Shown one piece after another: positions 7,728 to 16,825 of a DNA stretch of 64,000 bases. Source of the DNA: Paracoccaceae bacterium (lineage in GTDB: Bacteria > Pseudomonadota > Alphaproteobacteria > Rhodobacterales > Rhodobacteraceae); assembly GCA_009773375.1 (NCBI GenBank), contig WRPH01000001.1, positions 214,981 to 278,980 on the forward strand, written 5' to 3'. The position numbers and the translations under genes were made by a program. Numbering within the stretch: position 1 is the first letter of the stretch; each line of letters starts with the position of its first letter. The notes beneath the pieces were generated by a model. It saw only the letters and a list, made by a program, of their open reading frames with translations, was not told the origin of the DNA and searched no databases.

Positions 7728-9806
7728 ATGCCAAAATTCCAACTGACCGCCGCATCGCTTTATCAACCCACCATCCTGCTGGCCCTCGCTCTGATGGCCG
7801 TCATCATGATGATGGTCCTGCCAATGCCTGCCTGGGTGCTGGATCTTGGTCTGGCATTGTCTTTCGCGCTGGCAATCCTGATGCTGACCGTTGCGCTGTT
7901 CATCGAGCGCCCGCTGGATTTCTCGGCGTTTCCGACAATCCTTTTGGCGTCCCTGATGTTGCGGCTGTCGCTGAATATCTCATCCACCAAGCTGATCATA
8001 GGCCAGGGTCACACCGGCACCGATGCGGCCGGCCATGTGATTGAAGGCTTTGCCGAATTCATCATGGGCGGTAACCTGCTGCTTGGGTTGGTGATTTTCT
8101 GCGTTTTGCTGATCGTCAATTTTGTGGTGATCACCAAAGGGGCCGGTCGGATGGCCGAGGTTGGCGCGCGCTTTGCCCTCGATGGGATGCCCGGCAAGCA
8201 GCTGGCAATCGACGCCGATATGGCTGCTGGCGCGATTGACCATGCTGAAGCAAAGCGTCGGCGTGAAGTGGAATTAGCCGAAACGACGTTTTTCGGATCC
8301 CTCGACGGTGCCTCGAAATTCGTCAAGGGCGATGCGGTTGCCGGGCTTCTGATCACCGGACTCAATATCGTCATGGGGCTGGTGATGGGCACTGTCATGC
8401 ATGGCATGCCAATTGGACAAGCTTTTGAAACTTATGCAATTTTGACGATTGGCGACGGATTGGTCAGCCAGATTCCTGCCGTGGTCATCTCGGTCGCAGC
8501 GGCGCTGCTGCTGTCGCGGGGTGGTGCGAAGGGTGCGGCGGATGTGTCGTTCTTTGCACAGCTGAGCCGCTATCCCGGCGCTTTGGGAACCGTTGCCGTC
8601 CTGATGGGTTTGTTTGCTCTGGTTCCAGGAATGCCCTTCGTTCCGTTCATGGCAGGGGCAACACTTATGGGTTGGGGGTCTTGGCACATGGCGCGCAAAG
8701 CCCGGATTGCGGCCATCGAACCAGAAGCGGAGATCGAACCGCCAAAACGCAAACCGATGGGGGATGTGCTTGATTTTGACGAAATTCATATCGAATTTGC
8801 CCCCAATCTGGTCGGCATGGTGCTGGATCCTGCAACTGGTCTCGACGTGCGGATTTCCAACATGCGCACCCACGTCGCCTCGGCTTTCGGCCTGATCCTG
8901 CCAGAGATGCGGTTGACCGATGAGGCCGGGCTTGCGCCGGGCACTTACCGCATCCGCCTGCAAGGGGTAGAGCGCGTTCATGACCGTCTGGTTCCCGATC
9001 GTGTTCTTGTCCTGCTGGCGGATGGGGTGGACGCGCCGGAGGGGCAAGACGTGCGCGAACCCGTCTACGGCGCCCCCGCGCGCTGGATCAGGCCGGACCA
9101 TCAGGAAGATGCCGCGCTTGCAGGCCTGACCGTCGTGTCGCCTGCCGAGGTTCTGGCAACGCATCTGCTGGAGGTGATCCGAGGCAATCTGGCCCGGCTG
9201 CTGTCGCTGCGGGGTCTGCGCAAGCTGTTGGATGAATTCGCAAATCTTTCCGACCCGACGCGGGCGGAAGCCAATCGGCGGCTGTTGGATGAACTTGTGC
9301 CAGACAAGGTGCCGATCGACATGTTGTTGACGGTGTTGCGGCTTTTGCTGGAAGAACGGGTTTCCATCCGCAACCTGCCGCTGATCCTGGAGGCTATCTC
9401 GGAGGCTCGCAGCCTGGGCGCGCCGGAAGCGATTTGTGAACATGTGCGACAGCGGTTGGGGTTCCAGCTGGTGGCCGAGTTGAAGCGCGAAGATGGCACT
9501 ATTGCCCTGATTCAACTCGCCCCGGATTGGGAGAAAACATTCACGACTTATCAGATCGAAGGTGAGCGAGGACTGCGTGACGTCGCGCTGCCGCCCGACC
9601 AGTTCAGCCGTCTGGCCAATGCGATTGCCGAACGGCTGAACCGCGCCGCCGAGACTGGAGTCTATCCGGCGCTGGTCACTTCGACGCTGCGGCGGCGGTT
9701 CTTGCGCACGGTTCTGGGTGCAAAAGGCTTAGTGGCCCCCGTGCTGTCTTACGAGGAAATCGGGATGGAGGCGCGGCCTGCGATGGTCGGGGTGGTGCCG
9801 CCATGA
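7728..9806 (+). CDS. flhA: Flagellar export gate protein FlhA
   Basis: FlhA forms the nonameric export gate of the flagellar type III system. The 692-aa product has about eight membrane segments in residues 1-320, interrupted by the conserved FHIPEP cytoplasmic loop (RFALDGMPGKQLAIDAD), and a large cytoplasmic domain (about 345-692) that receives chaperone-substrate complexes. I use the ATG at 7728, one base after the sltF stop; an upstream ATG at 7692 lies inside sltF and would add an unrelated extension. It overlaps fliR by four bases. Confidence 0.97.
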   Translation: MPKFQLTAASLYQPTILLALALMAVIMMMVLPMPAWVLDLGLALSFALAILMLTVALFIERPLDFSAFPTILLASLMLRLSLNISSTKLIIGQGHTGTDAAGHVIEGFAEFIMGGNLLLGLVIFCVLLIVNFVVITKGAGRMAEVGARFALDGMPGKQLAIDADMAAGAIDHAEAKRRREVELAETTFFGSLDGASKFVKGDAVAGLLITGLNIVMGLVMGTVMHGMPIGQAFETYAILTIGDGLVSQIPAVVISVAAALLLSRGGAKGAADVSFFAQLSRYPGALGTVAVLMGLFALVPGMPFVPFMAGATLMGWGSWHMARKARIAAIEPEAEIEPPKRKPMGDVLDFDEIHIEFAPNLVGMVLDPATGLDVRISNMRTHVASAFGLILPEMRLTDEAGLAPGTYRIRLQGVERVHDRLVPDRVLVLLADGVDAPEGQDVREPVYGAPARWIRPDHQEDAALAGLTVVSPAEVLATHLLEVIRGNLARLLSLRGLRKLLDEFANLSDPTRAEANRRLLDELVPDKVPIDMLLTVLRLLLEERVSIRNLPLILEAISEARSLGAPEAICEHVRQRLGFQLVAELKREDGTIALIQLAPDWEKTFTTYQIEGERGLRDVALPPDQFSRLANAIAERLNRAAETGVYPALVTSTLRRRFLRTVLGAKGLVAPVLSYEEIGMEARPAMVGVVPP

Positions 9807-10579
9807 CAGATTTGCTTGCGCAGTTGACCGAACTGACCGGCATCGCTTCGGGGATGCTCTGGCTGGGGTTGGTGGTGTTCATGCGGGTGGGGGCGACGGT
9901 ATCGCTGATCCCGGCCTTTGGCGAACAATCGGTGCCGCAACGGGTGCGGCTCATATTGGCGCTAGCCTTCACGGCGGTTGTTGCGCCTGCGGTGCAGGAC
10001 GTGCCAAGCTTGGAACAGGCAGGCATTCTTCCGCTTCTGGCCGAAACGGTGATCGGTCTGCTGCTGGGGATGGGCCTGCGGCTGTTCATCCTCGCGTTGC
10101 AAACCGCTGGCGCAATGGCGGCACAGGCCACGACTCTTTCACAGATGTTCGGCGATGCCGGGCCAGAGCCACAGCCCGCAATCGGTAATCTTCTGGTCAT
10201 GGCGGGGCTGGCAGTTGCGGTGGCGGCGGGGCTGCATGTACGAGCGGCGGAAATGCTGATCCTGTCGTATCAGATGCTGCCCGTCGGCCAATTTCCGGGT
10301 GCCGAGGATGTGGCGCAATGGGGGCTGGGGCAAATCTCGCATGCCTTCGCGCTGGCATTTTCGCTTGCCGCACCGTTCACCATTGCAGCGCTGCTTTACA
10401 ACGTGGCGTTAGGGGTGATCAACCGCGCGATGCCCGCCCTGATGGTATCGTTCATCGGTGCCCCCGCGCTGACCTGGGGCGGGTTGGTGTTGATGGTGGT
10501 GGTCGTACCGCCGATGCTGATGCTGTGGTCGCAGGCTTTGCAGGGCTTTCTTGACGCGCCATTTCAGGCCCTGCGATGA
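9803..10579 (+). CDS. fliR: Flagellar export apparatus protein FliR
   Basis: FliR is one of the FliP/FliQ/FliR core proteins that form the export channel. The 258-aa product is hydrophobic throughout with about six membrane segments, including LWLGLVVFMRVGATVSLIP near the start and LVLMVVVVPPMLMLWSQAL near the end. It lies between flhA and flhB with four-base overlaps on both sides, the standard flhA-fliR-flhB order in Rhodobacterales. Confidence 0.95.
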   Translation: MTDLLAQLTELTGIASGMLWLGLVVFMRVGATVSLIPAFGEQSVPQRVRLILALAFTAVVAPAVQDVPSLEQAGILPLLAETVIGLLLGMGLRLFILALQTAGAMAAQATTLSQMFGDAGPEPQPAIGNLLVMAGLAVAVAAGLHVRAAEMLILSYQMLPVGQFPGAEDVAQWGLGQISHAFALAFSLAAPFTIAALLYNVALGVINRAMPALMVSFIGAPALTWGGLVLMVVVVPPMLMLWSQALQGFLDAPFQALR

Positions 10580-11658
10580 GCGAGGAGGACGACGACGACA
10601 AGCAACACGAGCCATCGCAAAAGCGGCTGGACGACGCGCGTAGACGCGGCGAGATCCCGAAATCCACCGACCTCACCACCGCGGCGGCCTATGCCGGGAT
10701 GCTTCTGGTCGGGCTGTTAGGCGGCGTCGGGTTGTTGCAGCAATTCGGGCAGGCCGCGATGGTGCTGCTGGATCAGTCTGACCGGCTTGCGCCTTTGCTG
10801 ATGCAGCGCGCCCCGGCTCCGGTCGCGGGAATGGCGTTCGGGTTTGGCAAGGTAGTGGCGCCTTTGTTCATTTTCCCGATGCTGGCCGTGGTGCTGGCGT
10901 TGATTGCGCAACGTGCGATCGTCTTTGCGCCGGAAAAACTGGTGTTCAAAGCCTCGCGCGTGTCGCCCTTGGCCACCGCAAAGCAGAAGTTTGGCCGCGA
11001 GGGTTTGTTTGAATTCGGCAAAAGCTTTGCAAAGCTGATTGTGGTGGCGTTGATCCTTGGCCGTCATCTGACCAGCAACGCCGATCAGATCACGGCCAGC
11101 CTCGCGCTTGCTCCGGCGCAGGGGGTGGCGTTGATGCTGAACCTGCTGCTGGAGTTTCTGGCACTGGTGGTGATCACCGTCACAGTCTTTGGCGCGGTGG
11201 ATTACCTGTGGCAGCGCGCGCAGCATATGCGGCGCAACCGGATGTCGCGCAAGGATCTGATGGACGAAATGAAGGACAGTGAGGGCGACCCGCAGGCCAA
11301 GCAGCAGCGTCGCCAGCGCGGTCAGGAAATTGCAACCAATCGGATGCTGCAAGACGTGGCAAAGGCCGATGTGGTGGTGGTGAACCCAACCCACTATGCC
11401 GTGGCGTTGAAGTGGAACCGCAAGGCGCGCGGCGCACCGATCTGTGTCGCGAAAGGGGTGGATGAGGTGGCGGCCCGTATCCGCGAAAAGGCTGCCGAGT
11501 CCGGCGTGCCGATCCATGCAGACCCGCCGACGGCGCGGGCAATCCACGCCTCGGTTGAGATTGGTCAGCAGATCAGGCCGGATCACTACAAGGCGGTTGC
11601 GGCCGCAATCCGCTTTGCCGAGGCGATGCGGAAACGCCGGAAGGTATTTGTCAAATGA
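10576..11658 (+). CDS. flhB: Flagellar export switch protein FlhB
   Basis: FlhB controls the change from rod/hook to filament export. The 360-aa protein has the conserved N-terminal motif (QKRLDDARRRGEIPKS), four membrane segments (about residues 35-210) and a cytoplasmic domain with the self-cleavage site NPTH (in VVVVNPTHYAVALKWN). All residues needed for autocleavage between Asn and Pro are present. It is coupled to fliR and to the next small gene by four-base overlaps. Confidence 0.97.
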   Translation: MSEEDDDDKQHEPSQKRLDDARRRGEIPKSTDLTTAAAYAGMLLVGLLGGVGLLQQFGQAAMVLLDQSDRLAPLLMQRAPAPVAGMAFGFGKVVAPLFIFPMLAVVLALIAQRAIVFAPEKLVFKASRVSPLATAKQKFGREGLFEFGKSFAKLIVVALILGRHLTSNADQITASLALAPAQGVALMLNLLLEFLALVVITVTVFGAVDYLWQRAQHMRRNRMSRKDLMDEMKDSEGDPQAKQQRRQRGQEIATNRMLQDVAKADVVVVNPTHYAVALKWNRKARGAPICVAKGVDEVAARIREKAAESGVPIHADPPTARAIHASVEIGQQIRPDHYKAVAAAIRFAEAMRKRRKVFVK

Positions 11659-12002
11659 GCCAAAAACAGCAATTGGCCAAGCTGCAGAACATTGCCGGGC
11701 TGATGTTGGACAGCCGCCTTGCCGCGCTGCAGGCCGCAGCGCGGGCCAAGGCGGAAAGTGAAGCGCAACTGGCGGGATTGGCCGGTGCGGTGGCTGCGCC
11801 TGCCGATATTTCCGCCGTCGCGGCCGAAAAGGCGTCGCTGAATTATCAACGCTGGGCCGATGCGCGCCGGGCCGAGCTGAACCTTCTGCTGGCACGGCAA
11901 ACCGTCGCGTGGATGGAGGCGCGAGATGCCGCCCGCGTTGCCTTTGGCAAGACCGAAGCGCTGGCGGGGGTGGCCAAAAAGCTTGCTGACCGCCCCCGCT
12001 AA
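11655..12002 (+). CDS. Small helical protein at the fliJ position
   Basis: A 115-aa all-helical, alanine-rich protein overlapping flhB by four bases and closing the rightward flagellar arm. The composition and two probable long helices (about residues 5-45 and 55-110) with regular Leu/Ala spacing suggest a coiled-coil hairpin, as in FliJ-type export chaperones or ATPase-stalk proteins. Sequence identity to FliJ is not evident by eye. The function is inferred from shape and position only. Confidence 0.55.
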   Translation: MSQKQQLAKLQNIAGLMLDSRLAALQAAARAKAESEAQLAGLAGAVAAPADISAVAAEKASLNYQRWADARRAELNLLLARQTVAWMEARDAARVAFGKTEALAGVAKKLADRPR

Positions 12003-12073
12003 GGCCGGACTACACTTCTACGGCATCAAACTCTGACTGGCCGGCAGCACAATCGGGGCGGTTGCTTTCAGGC

Positions 12074-12718
12074 TCAGATCATCAAGATTTCGCGCAAATC
12101 ATTCATATTGCAGAATAACTCAGCCCCCGCCGCCTGCAAGGCTGGGTTGCCGTGTGGCGCATAACCCATGCAGCGCATTCCCGCCGCCTTGGCTGCCATC
12201 GCCCCGGTCGCGCTGTCTTCCACCACGACGCAAAGGTGTGGGTCCACCCCTAGGGCCTGGGCGGCATGCAGGTAAAGATCGGGCGCGGGCTTGGGCTTGC
12301 CCAGCGTGTGCGAGGAATAGATATGACCGTTGAAACGCGCGGTCAGGCCGGGATGCTGGCCCAAAGTGACCTGCATTTTTCGCGCAGACCCGTTCGAGCC
12401 GATCGCGTAAGGGATCGCGCACGCATCCAAGGCATCAAGAACGGTCAGGATACCGGCGATCAGCGGCGTGTTTTGCGCCAGAAGATCATAGAGCCGGGCG
12501 TAAAAATCCTGCACCCAATCATCGGCCAGCGTCGCACCAAGCGCGCGGGCCTTGTCGAACACACCTTGAACGGTTCCGCCCAGAAACAGCGCCTCCATTT
12601 CGGGCAAAGACAACGGCAAGCCATGACGGGCAAGGTCGCGGCCAAGCAGCGCAAAGGTCGGGCCTTCGCTGTCAACGACGACACCGTCGCAATCGAAAAT
12701 CACGGCAGAAGGTATCAT
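12074..12718 (-). CDS. HAD-superfamily phosphatase (phosphoglycolate phosphatase/beta-phosphoglucomutase group)
   Basis: A 214-aa HAD hydrolase with all four motifs: DCDGVVVDS (nucleophile Asp), GSNGSARK (motif II), the lysine of GKPKPAPDLY (motif III) and VVEDSATG (motif IV). The helical cap in residues about 15-85 places it in the subclass I group that includes phosphoglycolate phosphatase and beta-phosphoglucomutase; the actual substrate cannot be read from sequence. The start overlaps the rsmD stop (ATGA), so it is the last gene of a leftward operon. Confidence 0.85.
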   Translation of the reverse strand: MIPSAVIFDCDGVVVDSEGPTFALLGRDLARHGLPLSLPEMEALFLGGTVQGVFDKARALGATLADDWVQDFYARLYDLLAQNTPLIAGILTVLDALDACAIPYAIGSNGSARKMQVTLGQHPGLTARFNGHIYSSHTLGKPKPAPDLYLHAAQALGVDPHLCVVVEDSATGAMAAKAAGMRCMGYAPHGNPALQAAGAELFCNMNDLREILMI

Positions 12719-13272
12719 GCGGGGGCTTTCAAAATAGTGACCAACGTGTCGCCGTATTTACGTTGATCCAGTTGCTCAAAGCCCGGCGGGGCATGTGGCG
12801 GGGTGCTCTCTTCCCAGATCACCAGCGCTTCTGGTGCAAGCCATGCGGTCAGCGCCGCCAAGGCCGCCTCGCCCAGCGCCTTGCCATAGGGCGGGTCTAG
12901 GAAGACCAGATCAAACGCCGCGCCGGGATTTGCGCCCGGTTTTGTCGCATCGCGTTTCAGAATTTCACACCGGCTTTCGGCACGCATCAGCCCGATATTG
13001 CGCCGCAACAACGCTGTCGCCGCCGCGCCGTTTTCCAGAAAAGTTGCCGTTTCAGCGCCGCGCGACAGCGCCTCCAGCCCCAAGGCACCAGTGCCTGCAA
13101 ACACGTCCAGCACGCGCGCGCCGGCAACCGGATTGCCATAGCCGCCATTGATCAGCAGGTTGAAAATCGCCTCACGCACACGGTCTGACGTGGGGCGCAG
13201 ATGCGCTTTCGCGTCCCCCTCGCCCACCTGAGTCAGATGCAGCCCGCGCGAGGTGCCGCCGATAATCCTCAT
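12715..13272 (-). CDS. rsmD: 16S rRNA (guanine966-N2)-methyltransferase RsmD
   Basis: RsmD methylates G966 of 16S rRNA late in 30S assembly. The 185-aa product has the SAM-binding motif LDVFAGTGALGLEALSRGA and the catalytic DPPYGKA, and starts with the family-typical MRIIGG. Length fits. It overlaps the upstream flavoprotein gene and the downstream HAD gene by four bases each. Confidence 0.95.
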   Translation of the reverse strand: MRIIGGTSRGLHLTQVGEGDAKAHLRPTSDRVREAIFNLLINGGYGNPVAGARVLDVFAGTGALGLEALSRGAETATFLENGAAATALLRRNIGLMRAESRCEILKRDATKPGANPGAAFDLVFLDPPYGKALGEAALAALTAWLAPEALVIWEESTPPHAPPGFEQLDQRKYGDTLVTILKAPA

Positions 13273-14477
13273 GCTTTCAGCAAGGCTTTCATCTCGGTGG
13301 CCGGGTCGGCCAAGGCGGCTTTTGATGGAGATTTTCCCTGCTCAATCAGGCGCTTACCCACCATGTAAGCGCGCGGATCGTTCATCGCATCGACGGCCAG
13401 CAGGGTGTCGGCCTTGAAATACCAGAAGCTGACGCTGTCGCCATCCGGCCCGCGTGTGACGATGTTGTCATAGCCGGTATTCAGCCCCGCGATCTGCAGT
13501 TTGCAGTCATACTGGTCCGACCAGAACCATGGCTTGGCATCATAGGGCATGGCCGCGCCGAGGATGTTTTCGGCAACGATTTCAGCTTGATCAATGGCGT
13601 TGCCCACCGATTCAAGCCGAAGCCGACCCCCCCGCCACGGAAAGCTGGCGCAATCGCCCGCCGACCAGATATGCGGGTCCGAGGTGCGGCCGTGTTCATC
13701 GGTCTTGATGCCATTTTCAATCTGAAGCCCGGCAGCCTCGGCCAGTGCGGTGCCGGGCAGAATGCCGACGCCCGCGATGACGAAATCGGCAGGCAGCTCG
13801 GTGCCATCAGACAGGCGCACGCCATTGACGCGGGTGTCGCCCAACAAACGCTCCAGCCCGGTGGATTCGAGAATTTTCACCCCATGCGCGCTGTGCAGAT
13901 TGCGGAAATAATCGCTGGTTTCCGGGGCCGCGATGCGCTGCAAAATCCGCGGAGCCATTTCCAGCACCGTCACATGCAGCCCCAGTTTCGATGCAACCGC
14001 AGCCGCTTCCAGCCCGATATAGCCGCCGCCAACGATCACCAGTTGCCGGCCTGCCACGAATTCTGCCTTCATCGCATCGACGTCGGCCAAGGTGCGCACG
14101 GTGTATACGCCTGCCAGATCGCCCCCCACGGCGGCGGGCAAACGGCGCGGATAGGACCCGGTCGTCAGGGCCAGTTCATCATAGGCGATCACCTCGGTTC
14201 CGACCGTCACGGTCTTGGCCTGCGGGTCGATCGCCGTCACTTTCTGCCCCAGTTTCAAGGTGATGGCATTGTCGGTATAAAACTCTGCCCCGCGCAGCCA
14301 CAGGCGCTCTTCCTCCATCTCGCCCATCAGGTAGGCCTTCGACAGTGGCGGCCGCTGGTAGGGCGGCGCGGGTTCTTCGCCAATCAGCGTGATCGCGCCC
14401 TGATGCCCCATGGCGCGCAGTTTTGCCACCAGCGCGGCCCCGGCCTGCCCCGCCCCAATCACAACCACATGCGTCAT
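13269..14477 (-). CDS. FAD-dependent oxidoreductase, ferredoxin/rubredoxin reductase-like
   Basis: A 402-aa flavoprotein of the putidaredoxin-reductase type. It shows the FAD dinucleotide fold at the N-terminus (VIGAGQAGAALVAKLRAMG), the YQRPPLSKAYL motif, an NAD(P)H fold near residue 150 (VIVGGGYIGLEAAAVASKLG) and the second FAD motif (HIWSAGDCASFP), followed by a C-terminal reductase domain. Such proteins pass electrons from NAD(P)H to small ferredoxins serving monooxygenases. No ferredoxin or P450 gene is adjacent, so the partner is unknown. First gene of the operon with rsmD and the HAD phosphatase. Confidence 0.88.
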   Translation of the reverse strand: MTHVVVIGAGQAGAALVAKLRAMGHQGAITLIGEEPAPPYQRPPLSKAYLMGEMEEERLWLRGAEFYTDNAITLKLGQKVTAIDPQAKTVTVGTEVIAYDELALTTGSYPRRLPAAVGGDLAGVYTVRTLADVDAMKAEFVAGRQLVIVGGGYIGLEAAAVASKLGLHVTVLEMAPRILQRIAAPETSDYFRNLHSAHGVKILESTGLERLLGDTRVNGVRLSDGTELPADFVIAGVGILPGTALAEAAGLQIENGIKTDEHGRTSDPHIWSAGDCASFPWRGGRLRLESVGNAIDQAEIVAENILGAAMPYDAKPWFWSDQYDCKLQIAGLNTGYDNIVTRGPDGDSVSFWYFKADTLLAVDAMNDPRAYMVGKRLIEQGKSPSKAALADPATEMKALLKA

Positions 14478-14490
14478 GCCCGCCTCCCTC

Positions 14491-14519
14491 TGGTCGAATG
14501 TTCGGCGCGAGCCTATATC
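14491..14519 (+). promoter_or_regulatory. Candidate promoter of the peroxiredoxin gene
   Basis: TGGTCG at 14491-14496 and TATATC at 14514-14519 with 17 bases between. The -10 follows the CTATAT type common in alphaproteobacteria. The deduced start of transcription would be near 14526, about 30 bases before the ATG. Weak -35 element; a prediction from spacing and similarity only. Confidence 0.35.
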
Positions 14520-14556
14520 CCAAGGCTAAGGAAACGCAACGCGAGAGGGATATGTT

Positions 14557-15045
14557 ATGACGATTTCTGTAGGGGCCAAGTTGCCCGACGCCAATTTGCA
14601 GGTGATGGGCGAGAATGGTCCGGAAGCTGTCACGCTGGCGCCGAAACTGGCCGGGCGGAAGGTGGTGATCTTTGGCCTGCCGGGGGCCTATACCGGCACC
14701 TGCACTACCGCGCATTTGCCCAGCTTTATCCGCACCCGTGAAAAATTCGCGGCGAAGGGCGTGGATGAGGTGATCTGCATAGCGGTTAATGATGCCTTTG
14801 TTCTGAAAGCTTGGGGCGAAAGCACCGGGGCTACGGCGAAAGGGATTACACTTCTGGGCGATGTGGACGCCAGCTTTACCAAAGCAATGGGGATGGAGTT
14901 TACCGTTCCGAGCATCGGTTTCTTTGATCGGGCGAAGCGCTATGCGCTCTATGCCGAAGATGGCGTGGTGAAGGTGTTGAACCACGGTCAGGAAACGGGC
15001 GCCTGCGAAATCTCGGGCGGCGAGGCGCTGCTTGAGCTGATCTAA
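14557..15045 (+). CDS. Peroxiredoxin (Prx5 type)
   Basis: A 162-aa thiol peroxidase of the Prx5/redoxin group that reduces hydrogen peroxide and organic peroxides, usually with glutathione or glutaredoxin. The peroxidatic cysteine lies in PGAYTGTCTTAHLPSF (about residue 49), and a second cysteine occurs near the C-terminus in ETGACEIS. Length matches other bacterial Prx5 proteins. Single gene flanked by leftward genes on both sides, preceded by GAGAGGG as ribosome site. Confidence 0.93.
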   Translation: MTISVGAKLPDANLQVMGENGPEAVTLAPKLAGRKVVIFGLPGAYTGTCTTAHLPSFIRTREKFAAKGVDEVICIAVNDAFVLKAWGESTGATAKGITLLGDVDASFTKAMGMEFTVPSIGFFDRAKRYALYAEDGVVKVLNHGQETGACEISGGEALLELI

Positions 15046-15054
15046 GGCAGCCCG

Positions 15055-15423
15055 CTAAGCCTGCCGGTTTGCCCTGACTTCGCACAGGCAGGAAATCGGT
15101 TCGGAGTGGTCGCGGATAACCGTGGCCTCTCCGGCCGATTTGTCCATCAGGCGGGCAAGGCTGATGTCCAGTGCCGAAAGGCCGTTGCAATCGTGGGTGA
15201 TCAGCGTCACGTCGACGATGTTGTATTTGTTCGACCATTCCGGGTGATGGTTCAGCTTTTCTGCGGCCAGGGCACAGCGGGTCATAAAGCCCCAAGCCTC
15301 GGAAAAGCTCTTGAATTTCCACACCTTGCGGATGGCATCTTGCCCCGGCACAGCAGCCCAGCCGGCTTCGCCAAGGGCAGGCAACTGCGCCGCACGGTCG
15401 GAAGCATTCAGCAGATCGGCCAT
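15055..15423 (-). CDS. phhB: 4a-hydroxytetrahydrobiopterin dehydratase
   Basis: Pterin-4a-carbinolamine dehydratase recycles the pterin cofactor of aromatic amino acid hydroxylases. The 122-aa product has the signature [13 protein letters not shown] with the catalytic histidines and the later DISLARLMD segment. About 20 extra residues at the C-terminus exceed the usual length of about 100. The ribosome site GAGGGG lies in the end of the truncated GST frame three bases upstream, so expression depends on the leftward operon from 16762. No phenylalanine hydroxylase gene is in the window. Confidence 0.92.
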   Translation of the reverse strand: MADLLNASDRAAQLPALGEAGWAAVPGQDAIRKVWKFKSFSEAWGFMTRCALAAEKLNHHPEWSNKYNIVDVTLITHDCNGLSALDISLARLMDKSAGEATVIRDHSEPISCLCEVRANRQA

Positions 15424-15426
15424 GGT

Positions 15427-15615
15427 TTATCCCCTCAACAACAAAGCATCATTCAGCGCGGGCACCTTGCCCATCGGGTTGATCGCCAGATAGTCCGCCG
15501 CTTTCATCGTGGTGCCAGACTCCACCACGCGGGTTTCGCAGGGCTGGCCGATGTCTTCAGGCATCCAGTGGGTCATGCGGCCCCGGCTTTGCGGATTTGT
15601 GTAGAATGTCAGCAT
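15427..15615 (-). pseudogene. Truncated glutathione S-transferase (N-terminal stub)
   Basis: The 62 codons encode the start of a thioredoxin-fold GST: MLTFYTNPQSRGRMTHWM with the probable catalytic Ser/Arg region, then LAINPMGKVPAL, which matches the glutathione-binding NP-GKVPAL motif. The frame ends a few codons after this motif (NDALLLRG then TAA), so half of the thioredoxin fold and the whole helical domain are missing from a normal protein of about 200 aa. The next gene starts three bases later, so the missing part has been deleted rather than frameshifted. It may still be translated as an operon spacer between the acyltransferase and phhB. Confidence 0.75.
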
Positions 15616-15616
15616 G

Positions 15617-16762
15617 TTATTCCTCAGATGACACGCGGCGGAACGGGCCGTAGCTGGTCAACACCTCGATTTCTTCATCGACGGCGCGACGCTCTTCGGC
15701 AAGATACCGCGCAACGGCGTCGCGGAAAGCAGGATTCGCGATGTAGTGCAGCGAATGCACCGGCGTGGGCAGATATCCGCGCGCCAGCTTGTGTTCGCCC
15801 TGCGCCCCCGCCTCGACCCGCGACAGGCCGTTGGCGATGGCCCAATCGATGGCCTGATAGTAGCACAGTTCAAAATGCAGACAGGGATGATCTTCGCTGC
15901 AACCCCAATAGCGGCCAAAAAGGGTGTCACGGCCGACGAAGTTCAGCGCCCCTGCCACCGGAGCGTCGCCATTGAAGGCAAGCACCAACAGCACATCATT
16001 GCGCATCGTGCGGTGGATTTCATCGAAGAACGCGCGGGTCAGATAGGGCGTGCCCCATTTGCGCGACCCAGTATCCTGATAAAATGCCCAGAACGCATCC
16101 CAATGCGCCGGTTCAATCTGATCGCCGGTCAGCGCGCTGATGCTCAGGCCACTGGCGCGGGCGGTGTCACGTTCCTTGCGGATCATCTTGCGCTTGCGGC
16201 TGGACAGGTCGTTCAAGAAGCCTTCAAAGGTGGCGTAGTTCCGATTTTCCCAATGAAATTGCTGCGTGATCCGGTGCAGAAGGCCGTGCTTACCGGCCAA
16301 GGCAAGCGCCTCGTCTTCGGTGCAAAAGGTGATGTGCAGCGACGATAGATCGTTCTGCTCGGTCAATGCGATGGCCGCCTTTAGCAAGGGCTCGCGCAAG
16401 CTGGGGTCGCACAAAAAGCGGCGGCCGGTGGCGGGGGTGAACGGCACCGCTGCTTGCAGTTTCGGGTAATAGCGCCCGCCCGCCCGTTGCAGCGCTTCGG
16501 CCCAGCCGTGATCGAAGATGTATTCGCCCTGGCTGTGGGATTTCACATATAGCGGCAGCGCGGCGACGGCGGTTTTATCGCGCAGGATCAGCGGGTGTGG
16601 CGACCAGCCGGTGCCTTTGCCGGTGGAGTGTGACACCTCCAGCGCGGTCAAGAAGCGGTGGGTTGTAAACGGGTCAATCGCGCGGCCAGCCTCGGGGCAG
16701 GCCAGCGCATCCCATTCTGTGGCGGCAATATCGGCCATGCTGGTCAAGAGCGTTGCTTGCAT
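15617..16762 (-). CDS. GNAT-like peptidoglycan/acyltransferase family protein (DUF482, COG3146 type)
   Basis: A 381-aa protein of the large GNAT-fold family formerly DUF482. Visible features are the N-terminal EWDALACPEAGRAIDPFTTHRFL, the central KRKMIRKERD basic segment and the C-terminal HPCLHFELCYYQAIDWAIANGL and GAQGEHKLARGYLP, which are characteristic. Members resemble FemAB aminoacyltransferases, but their substrate is not established. It leads the leftward operon with the GST stub and phhB. Confidence 0.85.
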   Translation of the reverse strand: MQATLLTSMADIAATEWDALACPEAGRAIDPFTTHRFLTALEVSHSTGKGTGWSPHPLILRDKTAVAALPLYVKSHSQGEYIFDHGWAEALQRAGGRYYPKLQAAVPFTPATGRRFLCDPSLREPLLKAAIALTEQNDLSSLHITFCTEDEALALAGKHGLLHRITQQFHWENRNYATFEGFLNDLSSRKRKMIRKERDTARASGLSISALTGDQIEPAHWDAFWAFYQDTGSRKWGTPYLTRAFFDEIHRTMRNDVLLVLAFNGDAPVAGALNFVGRDTLFGRYWGCSEDHPCLHFELCYYQAIDWAIANGLSRVEAGAQGEHKLARGYLPTPVHSLHYIANPAFRDAVARYLAEERRAVDEEIEVLTSYGPFRRVSSEE

Positions 16763-16825
16763 GATCCGCCTGCTGGGTTTCGGGATTTTACGACTGAGAT
16801 GATGATGGAGCCGTCTTGCCCTTCG

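Noticed and set aside
13587..14741. Open frame on the plus strand opposite the flavoprotein gene
   Set aside because: It is antisense to a clear ferredoxin-reductase-like gene, and its composition (His/Gln/Arg-rich) is typical of a shadow frame.
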